This document shows, piece by piece, positions 16,466 through 24,894 of a DNA stretch of 64,000 nucleotides. The position numbers and the translations under genes are program-made. The stretch comes from Alphaproteobacteria bacterium (GTDB taxonomy: Bacteria; Myxococcota_A; UBA796; GCA-2862545). The stretch spans positions 124,001 to 188,000 of the forward strand of contig JACKEO010000005.1 in assembly GCA_020632955.1 (NCBI GenBank), given 5' to 3'. Every line of letters starts with the position of its first letter. The first letter of the stretch is position 1. The notes under the pieces were generated by a model. It was not told where the DNA came from. It saw nothing but the letters and a program-made list of their open reading frames with translations, and did not search any database.

Positions 16466-17107
16466 GTGAGCCCACGCCTGCACCCCGACCAGGAGCTCCT
16501 GATGGCGCGTGCCGTCGGGGGGCTCGACCGTGCGCTCGAGCTCCTCGTGGACGCGCACGTGGAGCTCTGCCGGGCCTGCACGGGGCGTCTCGCGGCCCTG
16601 GACGAGCTGGGGGGTGCCCTGATGCGGCGCCGCGCGGCGGAGGTGCCGGTGCCCGAGGGTCTCGTCGATCGGGTGCTCAGCGCGTCGGAGGACGCGCCCG
16701 AGGCCCAGCCCCTCCCCGACGACGACGTGCTGCCCATGGTGCTCGTGGAGCACTTCGGCCCCCTCGAGGCCATGCGGTGGCGGTGGGGGGCGCCCGGGCT
16801 GGCCCGCATCGACCTCCTCCCCCAGCGCGACCGGCTGCCGCTGCGCCTGCTCCGGATGGCGCCCGGCACGCGGGTGGCCGCGCACGACCACGCCGGGCAC
16901 GAGCGGGCCGTGATCCTGGCGGGTGGCTGGCGGGACTTCCGCGGGGAGCTCCGGCGCGGCGACTTCGCGGTCTGCGGGCCCGAGGAGCGTGGCCACACCC
17001 TGGAGGTGGACACCGACGCCCCCTGCATCGCCCTCGTGCTCAACGACGCGCCGATCGTGGCGCACGCCCGGGTGCACCGCTGGCTGGCCGCCTGGCGGGG
17101 GCTGTAG
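16466..17107 (+). CDS. ChrR-like zinc-binding anti-sigma/cupin protein without a sigma factor
   Basis: 213 residues from the GTG at 16466, which matches where the family begins; an ATG at 16367 would add 33 residues. The N-terminal half is the zinc anti-sigma (ZAS) helical domain with H-V-E-L-C-R-A-C (about 32-39, the HxxxCxxC metal site) and 'LAALDELGGALMRR'. The C-terminal half is a ChrR cupin with 'HDHAGHE' (metal ligands), 'ILAGGWRDFRGELRRGDFAVCGPEERGH' spacing and a final barrel strand. ChrR holds an ECF sigma factor (RpoE type) until singlet oxygen or organic peroxide is sensed. Here no sigma gene is adjacent. It is divergent from the RegB-like quinone sensor. Confidence 0.8.
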   Translation: MSPRLHPDQELLMARAVGGLDRALELLVDAHVELCRACTGRLAALDELGGALMRRRAAEVPVPEGLVDRVLSASEDAPEAQPLPDDDVLPMVLVEHFGPLEAMRWRWGAPGLARIDLLPQRDRLPLRLLRMAPGTRVAAHDHAGHERAVILAGGWRDFRGELRRGDFAVCGPEERGHTLEVDTDAPCIALVLNDAPIVAHARVHRWLAAWRGL

Positions 17108-17116
17108 GCCGTCTGG

Positions 17117-18190
17117 CTACGGGGCCGGCGGCACGATGGTGCGCACGCCCGCACCCCACCACGGCAGGCCGGTCTGGAAGAGCACCGAGAAGCGGCCGGC
17201 GGCCACGTCGATCTTCAGGACCTCGCCCGTCTCGACGAAGCCGTAGAAGTAGCCGTCCGTCCACCCCGCCAGCCCCCAGACGTCCTGGAAGGCGCCGGAG
17301 CCGCTGTCGTTCCGGGCGCCGACGAAGCGCAGGATCTCGCGGGTGATCGCCCCGGTGGCGGGGTCGAGCTCCACGAGCTGGTCGCGCAGCGTGTAGCCCT
17401 GGTAGCCGTAGACCGTGGCGAAGGTGCCCACGCCCTCGATGCTGAAGGCGTCGCCGGAGGCCTTCGCGCAGGTGCCGCTGCAGCCGGGCTCGAAGGTGCC
17501 GCGCGGGCGGGTGATCACCACGCTGCTGGAGAGGTCGAGCTCGAACCAGCGATCCTCCCCCATGCCCACGAGCGCGTCGCCGGAGGCCTGGGGCACGAAG
17601 GTGAGTCCGTTCGAGGAGGCGGGCAGGCGCCCGATGCGCCGACAGGCCGCGGTGCCGGGGTGGCACACGAAGACCTCGTCGAAGGTGATGCCGTACAGCA
17701 GGCCCGCGCGGTCGATGGCCATGTCGGTCATCTCGTGGGCGTTGCGGGTGGCGGGCACGGGCACGTCGTAGGTGAAGCGGCCGATCTCGTCGATGCGCTC
17801 GGTGCCGCCCGCGAGCTGGAGCACGTACAGGTGCGTGGCGGTGTGGGGGTAGATGCGTTCGCCGGACGCCAGCGCCGGGAAGGTGCCGTCGTCGGGCCAG
17901 CGGTCCACCTCGTCGGGCACCTGGTCGCCGTCGCGATCGGGGTCGCAGGCGTCGCCCACGCGGTCGCCGTCCAGGTCGGCCTGGTCGTCGGCCACGTCGG
18001 GGCAGAGGTCGTCGTCGTCGGGCACGCCGTCGCCGTCGCGGTCGGTGGGCGGCGCGTCGGTCTCCCAGGTGCCCGAGGTGTCGGGCTCGCTGTCGATCGG
18101 GGTGGTGACGTCGGTGTCGTCGTCGGCCTTCGTGGCCGGCTGCAGGCCGGTATTGCAGGCGGCGAGGAGGAGGAGGGCGGCCCAGCGCAT
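17117..18190 (-). CDS. Lipoprotein with thrombospondin type-3 repeats and a propeller-like C-terminus
   Basis: 357 residues. Signal MRWAALLLLAAC (Cys12). A short Asp/Thr tether is followed by calcium-binding TSP3-type repeats (about 45-90: 'DRDGDGVPDDDDLCP', 'DLDGDRVGDACDPDRDGD'). The remaining 260 residues are beta-rich with 'YVLQLAGGTERIDEIGRF', 'MAIDRAGLLYGITFD' and 'LVELDPATGAIT', typical of YncE/DUF4394-like propellers; there are also two Cys pairs. No enzyme motif. Probably an outer-membrane or surface binding protein. Its ATG shares one base with the stop of the upstream TPR gene (TGATG), so the two are translationally coupled. Confidence 0.78.
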   Translation of the reverse strand: MRWAALLLLAACNTGLQPATKADDDTDVTTPIDSEPDTSGTWETDAPPTDRDGDGVPDDDDLCPDVADDQADLDGDRVGDACDPDRDGDQVPDEVDRWPDDGTFPALASGERIYPHTATHLYVLQLAGGTERIDEIGRFTYDVPVPATRNAHEMTDMAIDRAGLLYGITFDEVFVCHPGTAACRRIGRLPASSNGLTFVPQASGDALVGMGEDRWFELDLSSSVVITRPRGTFEPGCSGTCAKASGDAFSIEGVGTFATVYGYQGYTLRDQLVELDPATGAITREILRFVGARNDSGSGAFQDVWGLAGWTDGYFYGFVETGEVLKIDVAAGRFSVLFQTGLPWWGAGVRTIVPPAP

Positions 18191-19464
18191 CAGGTCGTCC
18201 GTCGCGCCAGCAGGCGCGCTGCGAGGAAGAGCACCCAGGTGGACACCACGCAGGTGAGCGTGGCCAGCATCGCGATGCCCGTGGCCGCCTCGGCGTCGCC
18301 GACCCCGTAGAGCGTGGTGCTGCCGAGGAAGCTGAGGCCCACCAGCGCGAGCAGCACCAGGCCTCCCTGCTGCACGGGGCCCCGCGCGGTGAGCGCCAGG
18401 TAGGCGGGCACGGCGGTGACGGCGGCCAGCATGCCCCAGGCGAGCAGCGCCGGGTGGTCGGCCACGGCGCCCACGGGGCCGAAGACCGCCGCCATGAGCA
18501 CCAGCCCGCCCACCGCCCGCGCGCGGGCGCGTCGCGGGGCGTCGAGCAGGATGCTGCCCGCCTCGTCGAGGTCGACGGCCAGATCGGCCACCGCGTCGGC
18601 CACGTAGGTGAGGGTGGCGAGCAGCACCACGAACACCATCACCAGCGGACCCACCCAGGGAGCGCGGTCGGCCAGGACCTCCTCGGCCAGCGCCTGGAGT
18701 CCCACGTAGGCGGCGAGCAGGGCCAGCACGGGCACGGGCCCGAGGCGCTGCATGCCACGTCGCCACGCGAGCACGGCCCGGTAGAGGGGCTGGCGACGCC
18801 GGACCACCTCGAGGGCGAGCTCCCGCACGCCGGGATGGCCGGGCGACAGGGACCACACCACCTTGAGGTCCTGCAGCGCGTCGTCGCGGGCGCCGCGCTC
18901 CATGCGGAGGCCGGCCCGCAGCAGCCGCAGGGTGGGCTCGTCAGGCACCGCCTGGATGGCGCGGTCGACGGCGCGGTCGACCGCCTCGGTGTCGCCGCGG
19001 AGGCGGGCGGCGTCGATGCGCACGGCGTGCGCGCGCACGAGCCGGGGGTCCAGGTCGAGCGCGCGCTCGGCGAGGCCGAGGCCCTGGCCCGGATCGTCGT
19101 CGACCACGAGGGCGGCCAGCGCGGCGAGGGCGCGGCCGTGCTCGGGGTGGGCCTGCACCACCTCCTCCACGATGCGACGGGCGCCCGGTTCGTCGTCGTC
19201 GCGGGCGAGCAGGTCGGCCTCCTCCAGCGCCAGCTCCACGCGCTCCGGCCAGCGGGCGCGTCCGTCGCGGAGCACCGCGAGCGCCGTGTCGCCCTCGCCC
19301 ATGCGCTCGTGGATCCAGGCCAGCCGGCTGGTGGCGGCCGGGCCCAGATCGGGGTCGTCGGCCGCCGCCCGCAGGTGGGCGATGGCCGCGTCGGGACCGT
19401 CCTCCCGGAGCAGGGTGCGGACGCGCTCGTCCAGCGCGTCCGCCGGGTCGTCGCGCGTCGACAC
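18190..19464 (-). CDS. TPR-repeat protein with C-terminal membrane domain
   Basis: 424 residues. GTG with GGAGG 5 nt upstream. The N-terminal 230 residues are tandem helical TPR units ('AATSRLAWIHERMGEGDTAL', 'ALAALVVDDDPGQGLGLAERALDLDP'); the C-terminal 190 residues hold five or six hydrophobic helices. The TPR part lacks a signal peptide and is probably cytoplasmic, with the membrane domain holding it at the inner membrane, as in scaffolds for envelope machines. The function is unrecognised. The gene overlaps the downstream lipoprotein by one base and lies 52 nt from the GT-C gene upstream, so all three are probably one transcript. Confidence 0.75.
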   Translation of the reverse strand: MSTRDDPADALDERVRTLLREDGPDAAIAHLRAAADDPDLGPAATSRLAWIHERMGEGDTALAVLRDGRARWPERVELALEEADLLARDDDEPGARRIVEEVVQAHPEHGRALAALAALVVDDDPGQGLGLAERALDLDPRLVRAHAVRIDAARLRGDTEAVDRAVDRAIQAVPDEPTLRLLRAGLRMERGARDDALQDLKVVWSLSPGHPGVRELALEVVRRRQPLYRAVLAWRRGMQRLGPVPVLALLAAYVGLQALAEEVLADRAPWVGPLVMVFVVLLATLTYVADAVADLAVDLDEAGSILLDAPRRARARAVGGLVLMAAVFGPVGAVADHPALLAWGMLAAVTAVPAYLALTARGPVQQGGLVLLALVGLSFLGSTTLYGVGDAEAATGIAMLATLTCVVSTWVLFLAARLLARRTT

Positions 19465-19516
19465 AGGGACCTCCGGGCTGAGCTAGCCCGATCTCGCCCC
19501 CGCCGGTCCCCGCGCG

Positions 19517-21049
19517 TCAGGGCGTGGCGGGGTCCACCACCCGGTACAGCCCGATGCGGACGGGCTCGGCGCCGTAGGGGGCGTCGAGGAAGAGATCGGG
19601 CAGGCCCCCCCACACGCCGGGCACGGTCTGCTCCCACAGGGGCTCCAGGTGGTCCCAGGGCACCGGACGGGCGTGGGGATGCAGGTCGGCCGTGCCCACC
19701 CAGCGCAGCTCGCCCGGGTGCGGCGTGCCGTCGTCGGCCACCCAGGTGCCGGGCGAGCGCAGGGAGGCCCAGCGCCGGATGGTGCCGTCGGGGTCGTGCG
19801 CGATGGCCATGCGCACGGTGCTGCCCTCGGGCACCTCGTCGGCGGCCCGGCGCAGCAGCAGGTGCTCGGCCTGCCAGGTGAAGGGCGGGTCCATCGGCGC
19901 GCGCGCGGGCCACGCCGAGACGAGCAGGAGCAGGGCGGCGGCCGCGCCCAGCGTCCGGGAGCGACGCGCCAGGGCGTCGAGGCCCACGCCGGCGAGGGCG
20001 GCCAGCCAGGCCAGGGTGGGGAGCTGGAAGCGCAGCCGGTCGGAGGCGTAGCGGTGCTCCAGGTAGAGCAGGCTGCCCCCCAGGAAGAGCGCGGGCAGGG
20101 CCCAGGCGGCGCCCGGCCCGCGGCGCAGCAGCGCCACGGTGCCCACCACGGCGAGGACCGTCAGGCCCAGGGGGACGCGGGTGGGATCCAGCACCAGCCA
20201 GGGCGCGTCGGGTCCCATGGCGAACATGCCGTCGACGATGCGCAGGGGCTCGCCCAGGGGACGGCTGGTGGGCGTGGCGTGCAGGTGGGTGGCGAGCTCC
20301 GCGACGCGCCAGCCCGCGAGGGCCACCAGCCCCGCCGTGGCAGGCCAGCGTCGGCCCTGCACCAGCAGCGCGAGCGGCACGAGCACCACCGCGAGCTGCA
20401 GGGGCCGGGTGTGCGCGAGGAGGCCGGCCGCGGCCACCGCGAGCAGGTCGCCCTCCGCATCCCGCCGCACCGCGCCCGCCACCGCCAGCACCTGCAGCGT
20501 GGCCACCAGCACGAAGTGGTTCGGCGTGGGGGCGAGCGCCACGGCGAGGGGCAGCAGGGCCGAGGCCAGCCCCGCCGTCCACGCCGCGAGCGGGCGTCCG
20601 GTGGTGCGCAGCACGAGGTCGAAGAGGAAGGGGGGCAGCAGGCACGACAGCCCCCACGACACCGCGTGGGGCAGGTCGGGCGTCCAGCCCACGAGGCGCG
20701 TGACCAGGCCGTGGGTGGCGTTCCACCCGTCGCCGTACGCGAGGTTGGGCGAGACGTCGCCGCGACCGTCCAGCAGGAAGCCGTAGGGCTTGGCGAAGTG
20801 CATCAGCACCCGGGGCTCGAGCGTGAGCGCCCGCGCCGTGCCGCCCACCACGGCCACGGCGAGGACGCCGCGGTGCAGGGGGAGGGCGGAGACCACCGCG
20901 ACGAGGAGCAGCACCACCACCGGGTGCAGCGGGCGCCAGGTCCACCCCGGCTCGCGTGCCGTGATCGCGAGCGCCAGGCCCAGCACCGCGAGGACCGCGA
21001 GCCCGGGCAGGGCGCGGCGCATCAGCGGGCGGGGGGGAGTCGCGGTCAT
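19517..21049 (-). CDS. GT-C-like polytopic membrane protein
   Basis: 510 residues with about 11 hydrophobic segments. The ATG at 21049 opens a hydrophobic N-terminus after a Pro/Arg stretch. The loop after the first helices ('LLDGRGDVSPNLAYGDGW') and the C-terminal periplasmic-looking region (about 400-510) resemble dolichyl- or polyprenyl-phosphate-sugar-dependent GT-C enzymes, but the canonical Asp-Asp/Glu pair is not clear. The specificity cannot be assigned. It leads a minus-strand group with the TPR protein and TSP3 lipoprotein, suggesting a role in modifying exported proteins or lipids. Confidence 0.6.
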   Translation of the reverse strand: MTATPPRPLMRRALPGLAVLAVLGLALAITAREPGWTWRPLHPVVVLLLVAVVSALPLHRGVLAVAVVGGTARALTLEPRVLMHFAKPYGFLLDGRGDVSPNLAYGDGWNATHGLVTRLVGWTPDLPHAVSWGLSCLLPPFLFDLVLRTTGRPLAAWTAGLASALLPLAVALAPTPNHFVLVATLQVLAVAGAVRRDAEGDLLAVAAAGLLAHTRPLQLAVVLVPLALLVQGRRWPATAGLVALAGWRVAELATHLHATPTSRPLGEPLRIVDGMFAMGPDAPWLVLDPTRVPLGLTVLAVVGTVALLRRGPGAAWALPALFLGGSLLYLEHRYASDRLRFQLPTLAWLAALAGVGLDALARRSRTLGAAAALLLLVSAWPARAPMDPPFTWQAEHLLLRRAADEVPEGSTVRMAIAHDPDGTIRRWASLRSPGTWVADDGTPHPGELRWVGTADLHPHARPVPWDHLEPLWEQTVPGVWGGLPDLFLDAPYGAEPVRIGLYRVVDPATP

Positions 21050-21127
21050 GGTCGGTCCGAGGGCCCGTCTGCGGTACCCCCCCATCGGTCGGGAAGCGAG
21101 GACCGGCGGGCCGGCGGTGCGTCGGAG

Positions 21128-21133
21128 TAGGCT
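21128..21133 (+). promoter_or_regulatory. Candidate -10 hexamer TAGGCT for the second stalk lipoprotein
   Basis: TAGGCT, 21 nt before the ATG at 21155; an excellent GGGAGGTGGG ribosome-binding site lies between. Fits the local TA[GC]N[GC]T pattern. Confidence 0.45.
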
Positions 21134-21154
21134 GTCGACCTCCTGGGAGGTGGG

Positions 21155-24049
21155 ATGCGCGCCCTGGCTGCTCTCGTCCTCGTCGCGGCCGCGGCGTGCA
21201 CGACGACCGACAAGGACACCGACGACACCGACGCCGACACCGACGTGGTCGACAGCGGCACCGGTGACGGGGGCGACTCCGGGGACAGCGGCGACTCGGG
21301 CCCGGTGGGCGACAGCGGCGACTCGGGCGACAGCGGCGACTCGGGGGACAGCGGCGACTCGGGAGACAGCGGGGACTCGGGCGACTCGGGGGACAGCGGC
21401 GACTCCGGCGACTCCGGGAACAGCGGCGACTCGGGAGACAGCGGGGACTCGGGAGACAGCGGCGACTCTGGTGACTCCGGAGACAGCGGGGACTCGGGAG
21501 ACAGCGGCGACTCCGGTGACAGCGGCACCGTGGGCGACTCCGGCGACAGCGGCGACTCCGGTCCCGTGGGCGACTCGGGGGACAGTGGCGATTCTGGCGA
21601 CTCCGGTGACAGCGGCGACTCCGGTGACAGCGGCGACTCCGGTGACAGCGGCGATTCGGGCGACAGCGGCGATTCGGGCGACAGCGGCGACTCCGGTCCC
21701 GTGGGCGACAGCGGTGACTCTGGCGACTCGGGCGACAGCGGGGACTCGGGCGACAGCGGCGACTCTGGTGACTCGGGCGACAGCGGCGACTCCGGAGACT
21801 CCGGCGACAGCGGCGATTCGGGCGACAGCGGCGACTCCGGCACCGTGGTGTGCGTCCCCGACGACCACGAGGACAATGGCGTCGACGACCCCACCCGCAC
21901 CTGGGTGATCGCGCCCGGCTTCTCCGCCACGTTCACGGGCAGCCTCGATGGCCCGGGTGCCGACGTGGACGCCTTCTCGGCGAACCTGCTGCCCGGCTGC
22001 CTGCTCATGGTGGACGTGGCCACCGGGGGCGAGACCCTGTCGGCCGAGGTGGTGACTGGCGAGGAGGTGGGCGCGCCGACCTACACCTCGGGCAGCGCGG
22101 CGGGCGGCGTGGCCCTCGATGCCGTGAACAGCGGGGTCTACACCGACCGGGTGCGCGTGGTGCTCACCACGCCCGAGCAGGTGTGCGTCGACTACGAGCT
22201 CGCGCTCGAGCTCGTGTGCACGGGCTGGCCTCCGCAGACGGATCCCCCGGTGTCGTCCTGCGACGACGCCGACACGGGCGAGGAGGACGATCACCCGGTG
22301 CAGGCGCGCTTCGTGGACGTGCCGGCGGAGCAGGGCACCGTCCTGGCCGACGGCCGCTCGCTCGACGGGCAGGGCCACGACCCCGACGTGTACGTGCTCG
22401 ACGTGGGGACGGGCTGCAGCCTCGAGCTCGACTTCGACCCCACCGGAGCGGCCAGCCTGATCGCGATGGGCACGAACGGGGTGCCCCTGGCCCACGCGAG
22501 CACCCTCGGCGCGCCGGCCCACCTCTCGGTCGGGTCCGTGCCCCGGGGACGGGCCTTCCTCGCGGTGGTCCCCGACGAGACCACCTGCCTCGCGTACGAT
22601 CTCGAGGTGCTCATCGAGTGCCTGACGGACGACGTGCGCGTGGCGGGCCCGTCGATCGTCGTGCCGTCCACCTGCCCCACCGACCTCGTCGAGCCCTGGG
22701 GCCAGACGCTGCCGGCCGTGCTCACCGACGCGGCCGACGCCGGCATGCAGTGGGACGCGAGCGTGGAGCGCGGGGACGACGACGCCTTCGTGGCCGTGCC
22801 GTCCTGCCCCACCGTGGTGGGCCTGAGGCGCCTCGGCGACGCCCCGGTCTTCATGGACATCTACACCCTGGCCGAGACCTACGAGGCGCGCCTGGTGCGC
22901 GACGTCGGCCTCGACAGCCACATGGAGGAGCTGGCCGCCGACGAGGTGTCGTACGTGGTGCTGTCGAGCCCGGTGGGGGCGCAGGAGTGCGCCGGCTACC
23001 ACCTGGCGCTCGTGCCGGACTGCGACGGCTGCGGCGTGGACTGGACGGATCTGGAGTCCTCGCCGCTGACGATCGATCCCGTGTCGGCAGACCTCGACGA
23101 GCTCACGGTGGGCCCGTCCGACACCGACGTGTTCGACTTCACGCTCGACCACGGCTGCGTGCTGGCGGTGGACGGCGCCGCCGCGGGGGCCCAGCCCCTG
23201 GTGACGCTCACCGCGGACGGGAACTCGGAGAGCGGGGCGCTCGACGGCGGCCTCACCGCAACGGCCTCGGCCGGGCCTGTTCCCGTGCGGGTGGCGGTGG
23301 AGGCCTCGGCCTGCTCCACCTACGACCTGCTGCTGCTGCTCAGCTGCCCGTGTCCGCTCGACCCGTTCGAGCCCTTCGACTTCGCGAGCCCCGCCCCGCT
23401 CTCGCCGGATGCGGGCCCCACGAGCGAGGTGGACGCCGTGCTGGAGGCCAACGAGAGCGACGCCTTCGCCCTCGACACCACCACCTGCGCGGCCGACCTC
23501 ACGCTGGTCTTCGACGAGCCCGCCGCCTCGGCGACCGTGGGCCTGCTGGTGACGGGGAGCACGCCGGTGGTCGTGCCCTCCGTGGTGACCGGCGGCCTGA
23601 CGGCCCAGGTGCCCGCGGGCGCGGCCTCCACCCTCGTGCTGCTCGGCAGCGCCACCGACTGCCTCGGCTACAGCGTGGACGTGGACTGGAGCTGTCCTCT
23701 GGACTGCCCCGATCCGGGCGAGCTCGACGACCCGGTGCTGGTGCCCGCGGCCTCGCTGCCCACCACGGTGCAGGGCGCGGTGCGCGGCGTCGAGTCCGAC
23801 CACCTGGACGTGGTGCTCGAGGCCGGCTGCACGCTCACCGTCACGGCCTCCACCAGCGGCGATCCCTTCGATCTGGCGGCCGCGAGCGGCGCCCTGGGCG
23901 TGGACGAGGGACGCACCGTCACCACGTCGGAGGCGATCCAGATCCAGAACACCACCGGCGGTGACGTGGACGTCGACCTCGACCTGTCGCGCACCACGGA
24001 AGGCTGTGCGCCGTGGACCGTCGACCTGGCCCTGTCCTGTCCGGCCTGA
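21155..24049 (+). CDS. Lipoprotein with long (Gly-Asp-Ser) stalk and six tandem C-terminal domains
   Basis: 964 residues; ATG after GGGAGG. Lipobox in MRALAALVLVAAAAC (Cys15), then a Thr/Asp tether and an uninterrupted Gly-X-Y stalk (40-231). The rest is six repeats of about 110-125 residues. Each opens with a Cys and an acidic stretch, has a middle 'D-x-D-x-F-x-x-x-L...G-C-x-L-x-V-D' strand, and closes with 'C-x-x-Y-x-L-x-L-x-x-x-C' (for example CVDYELALELVC, CLAYDLEVLIEC, CSTYDLLLLLSC, CLGYSVDVDWSC). The pattern resembles PPC/PKD-type beta sandwiches with one or two disulfides each. Probably a surface adhesin or binding array. Shares the stalk, but not the head, with the 5815-11418 gene. 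Confidence 0.85.
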   Translation: MRALAALVLVAAAACTTTDKDTDDTDADTDVVDSGTGDGGDSGDSGDSGPVGDSGDSGDSGDSGDSGDSGDSGDSGDSGDSGDSGDSGNSGDSGDSGDSGDSGDSGDSGDSGDSGDSGDSGDSGTVGDSGDSGDSGPVGDSGDSGDSGDSGDSGDSGDSGDSGDSGDSGDSGDSGDSGDSGPVGDSGDSGDSGDSGDSGDSGDSGDSGDSGDSGDSGDSGDSGDSGDSGTVVCVPDDHEDNGVDDPTRTWVIAPGFSATFTGSLDGPGADVDAFSANLLPGCLLMVDVATGGETLSAEVVTGEEVGAPTYTSGSAAGGVALDAVNSGVYTDRVRVVLTTPEQVCVDYELALELVCTGWPPQTDPPVSSCDDADTGEEDDHPVQARFVDVPAEQGTVLADGRSLDGQGHDPDVYVLDVGTGCSLELDFDPTGAASLIAMGTNGVPLAHASTLGAPAHLSVGSVPRGRAFLAVVPDETTCLAYDLEVLIECLTDDVRVAGPSIVVPSTCPTDLVEPWGQTLPAVLTDAADAGMQWDASVERGDDDAFVAVPSCPTVVGLRRLGDAPVFMDIYTLAETYEARLVRDVGLDSHMEELAADEVSYVVLSSPVGAQECAGYHLALVPDCDGCGVDWTDLESSPLTIDPVSADLDELTVGPSDTDVFDFTLDHGCVLAVDGAAAGAQPLVTLTADGNSESGALDGGLTATASAGPVPVRVAVEASACSTYDLLLLLSCPCPLDPFEPFDFASPAPLSPDAGPTSEVDAVLEANESDAFALDTTTCAADLTLVFDEPAASATVGLLVTGSTPVVVPSVVTGGLTAQVPAGAASTLVLLGSATDCLGYSVDVDWSCPLDCPDPGELDDPVLVPAASLPTTVQGAVRGVESDHLDVVLEAGCTLTVTASTSGDPFDLAAASGALGVDEGRTVTTSEAIQIQNTTGGDVDVDLDLSRTTEGCAPWTVDLALSCPA
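21272..21847 (+). repeat. (Gly-Asp-Ser)n collagen-like coding repeat, 64 triplets
   Basis: 192 codons in perfect Gly-X-Y register, almost all Gly-Asp-Ser with three Gly-Pro-Val, two Gly-Thr-Val and one Gly-Asn-Ser triplets. Ser codons largely alternate AGC and TCN. The antisense frame is open too, reading Pro-Glu-Ser-Pro-Leu-Ser, but has no gene features. Confidence 0.93.
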
Positions 24050-24063
24050 ACGCGCGGGCGCCC

Positions 24064-24876
24064 GTGCGGGCCTGGGGGCGTGTGCTGCTCGCCCTGGGGC
24101 TCGCTCTCGGGGCGTGCGGTCAGGCGCCGTCCCCGACGCCGTCCGTGCCCCCCGACGTGTCCGAGGTGCCCGAGGACGCCGTGCCGTCCGACCCCGTGCC
24201 GGATGTCGAGGAGCAGGCCCCACCCCCGATGCCCGCCGCGGCCGAGGTGGACGCGGAGGCCCCCGCGGAGGAGGTGGCCACGCCCCCGGCCCGCGTGGCC
24301 ACGACGCCGCGCCCCGCGAAGCCGTCACCGCCCGCGCCGCCGCAAGGGCCGCTGGCCACGGCGCCCGATCGCCTCTTCCAGTGCACCGCGTCCGCCGACT
24401 GCATCGTCCACTGCGACGTCCCGGGCGGCTGTTGCAACGACGCGTGCGGCTGCCGCACGGCCGTGAACCGCCACGTCCTCGCCGAGCTCGACGCGGTGCC
24501 CTGGGTGCCGTGCACCGAGCGCTGCCCCGCCGTGGCCTGCATGCGCGAGGACGCCTCCGGTGCCTCCTGCGTGGATGGACGATGCCGGGCCGGCGGCGCG
24601 GGCGGCGCGGGGCTCGGCGATCTCGTCGGCACCCCCTCCCGACCCCCCGCCCGTCGCCCCGACGGGGCCCCCTGCGTGCGGGCCGCGGACTGCCGCAGCG
24701 GCATCTGCGAGGGCCAGGGGTGCTCGGCCTCCTCGCCGGGCACCTGCCAGCCCCGCGAGCGCATGTGCACGATGGACGTGCGGCCCTACTGCGGCTGCGA
24801 CGGGCGCACCTTCACCGCCACCAGCGGCAGCTGCCCCGGACGCCGCTTCAGGTCCGCCGGCCCCTGCCCCGGGTGA
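24064..24876 (+). CDS. Cys-rich lipoprotein with Kazal-like C-terminal module
   Basis: 270 residues from the GTG at 24064, chosen because it gives RAWGRVLLALGLALGAC with the lipobox Cys at 18; an upstream in-frame start overlaps the preceding gene. A Pro/Glu/Ala-rich linker (about 20-110) follows, then a first Cys cluster (about 114-180, 'CTASADCIVHC..GGCCNDACGC'), a Pro/Arg linker, and a second cluster (about 208-268). The latter ends in 'CTMDVRPYCGCDGRTF' and two further Cys, a Kazal-like serine protease inhibitor layout. It may inhibit extracellular proteases, but several annotated bacterial Kazal-like modules are untested. It begins 14 nt after the stalk lipoprotein stop and is probably co-transcribed. 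Confidence 0.72.
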   Translation: MRAWGRVLLALGLALGACGQAPSPTPSVPPDVSEVPEDAVPSDPVPDVEEQAPPPMPAAAEVDAEAPAEEVATPPARVATTPRPAKPSPPAPPQGPLATAPDRLFQCTASADCIVHCDVPGGCCNDACGCRTAVNRHVLAELDAVPWVPCTERCPAVACMREDASGASCVDGRCRAGGAGGAGLGDLVGTPSRPPARRPDGAPCVRAADCRSGICEGQGCSASSPGTCQPRERMCTMDVRPYCGCDGRTFTATSGSCPGRRFRSAGPCPG

Positions 24877-24894
24877 TCGCGCCCCCCCGCGGGC

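Noticed and set aside
21046..22023. Minus-strand Pro-Glu-Ser-Pro repeat frame opposite the second stalk
   Set aside because: Pure mirror of the Gly-Asp-Ser codons; the plus frame has signal peptide, lipobox and ribosome-binding site.
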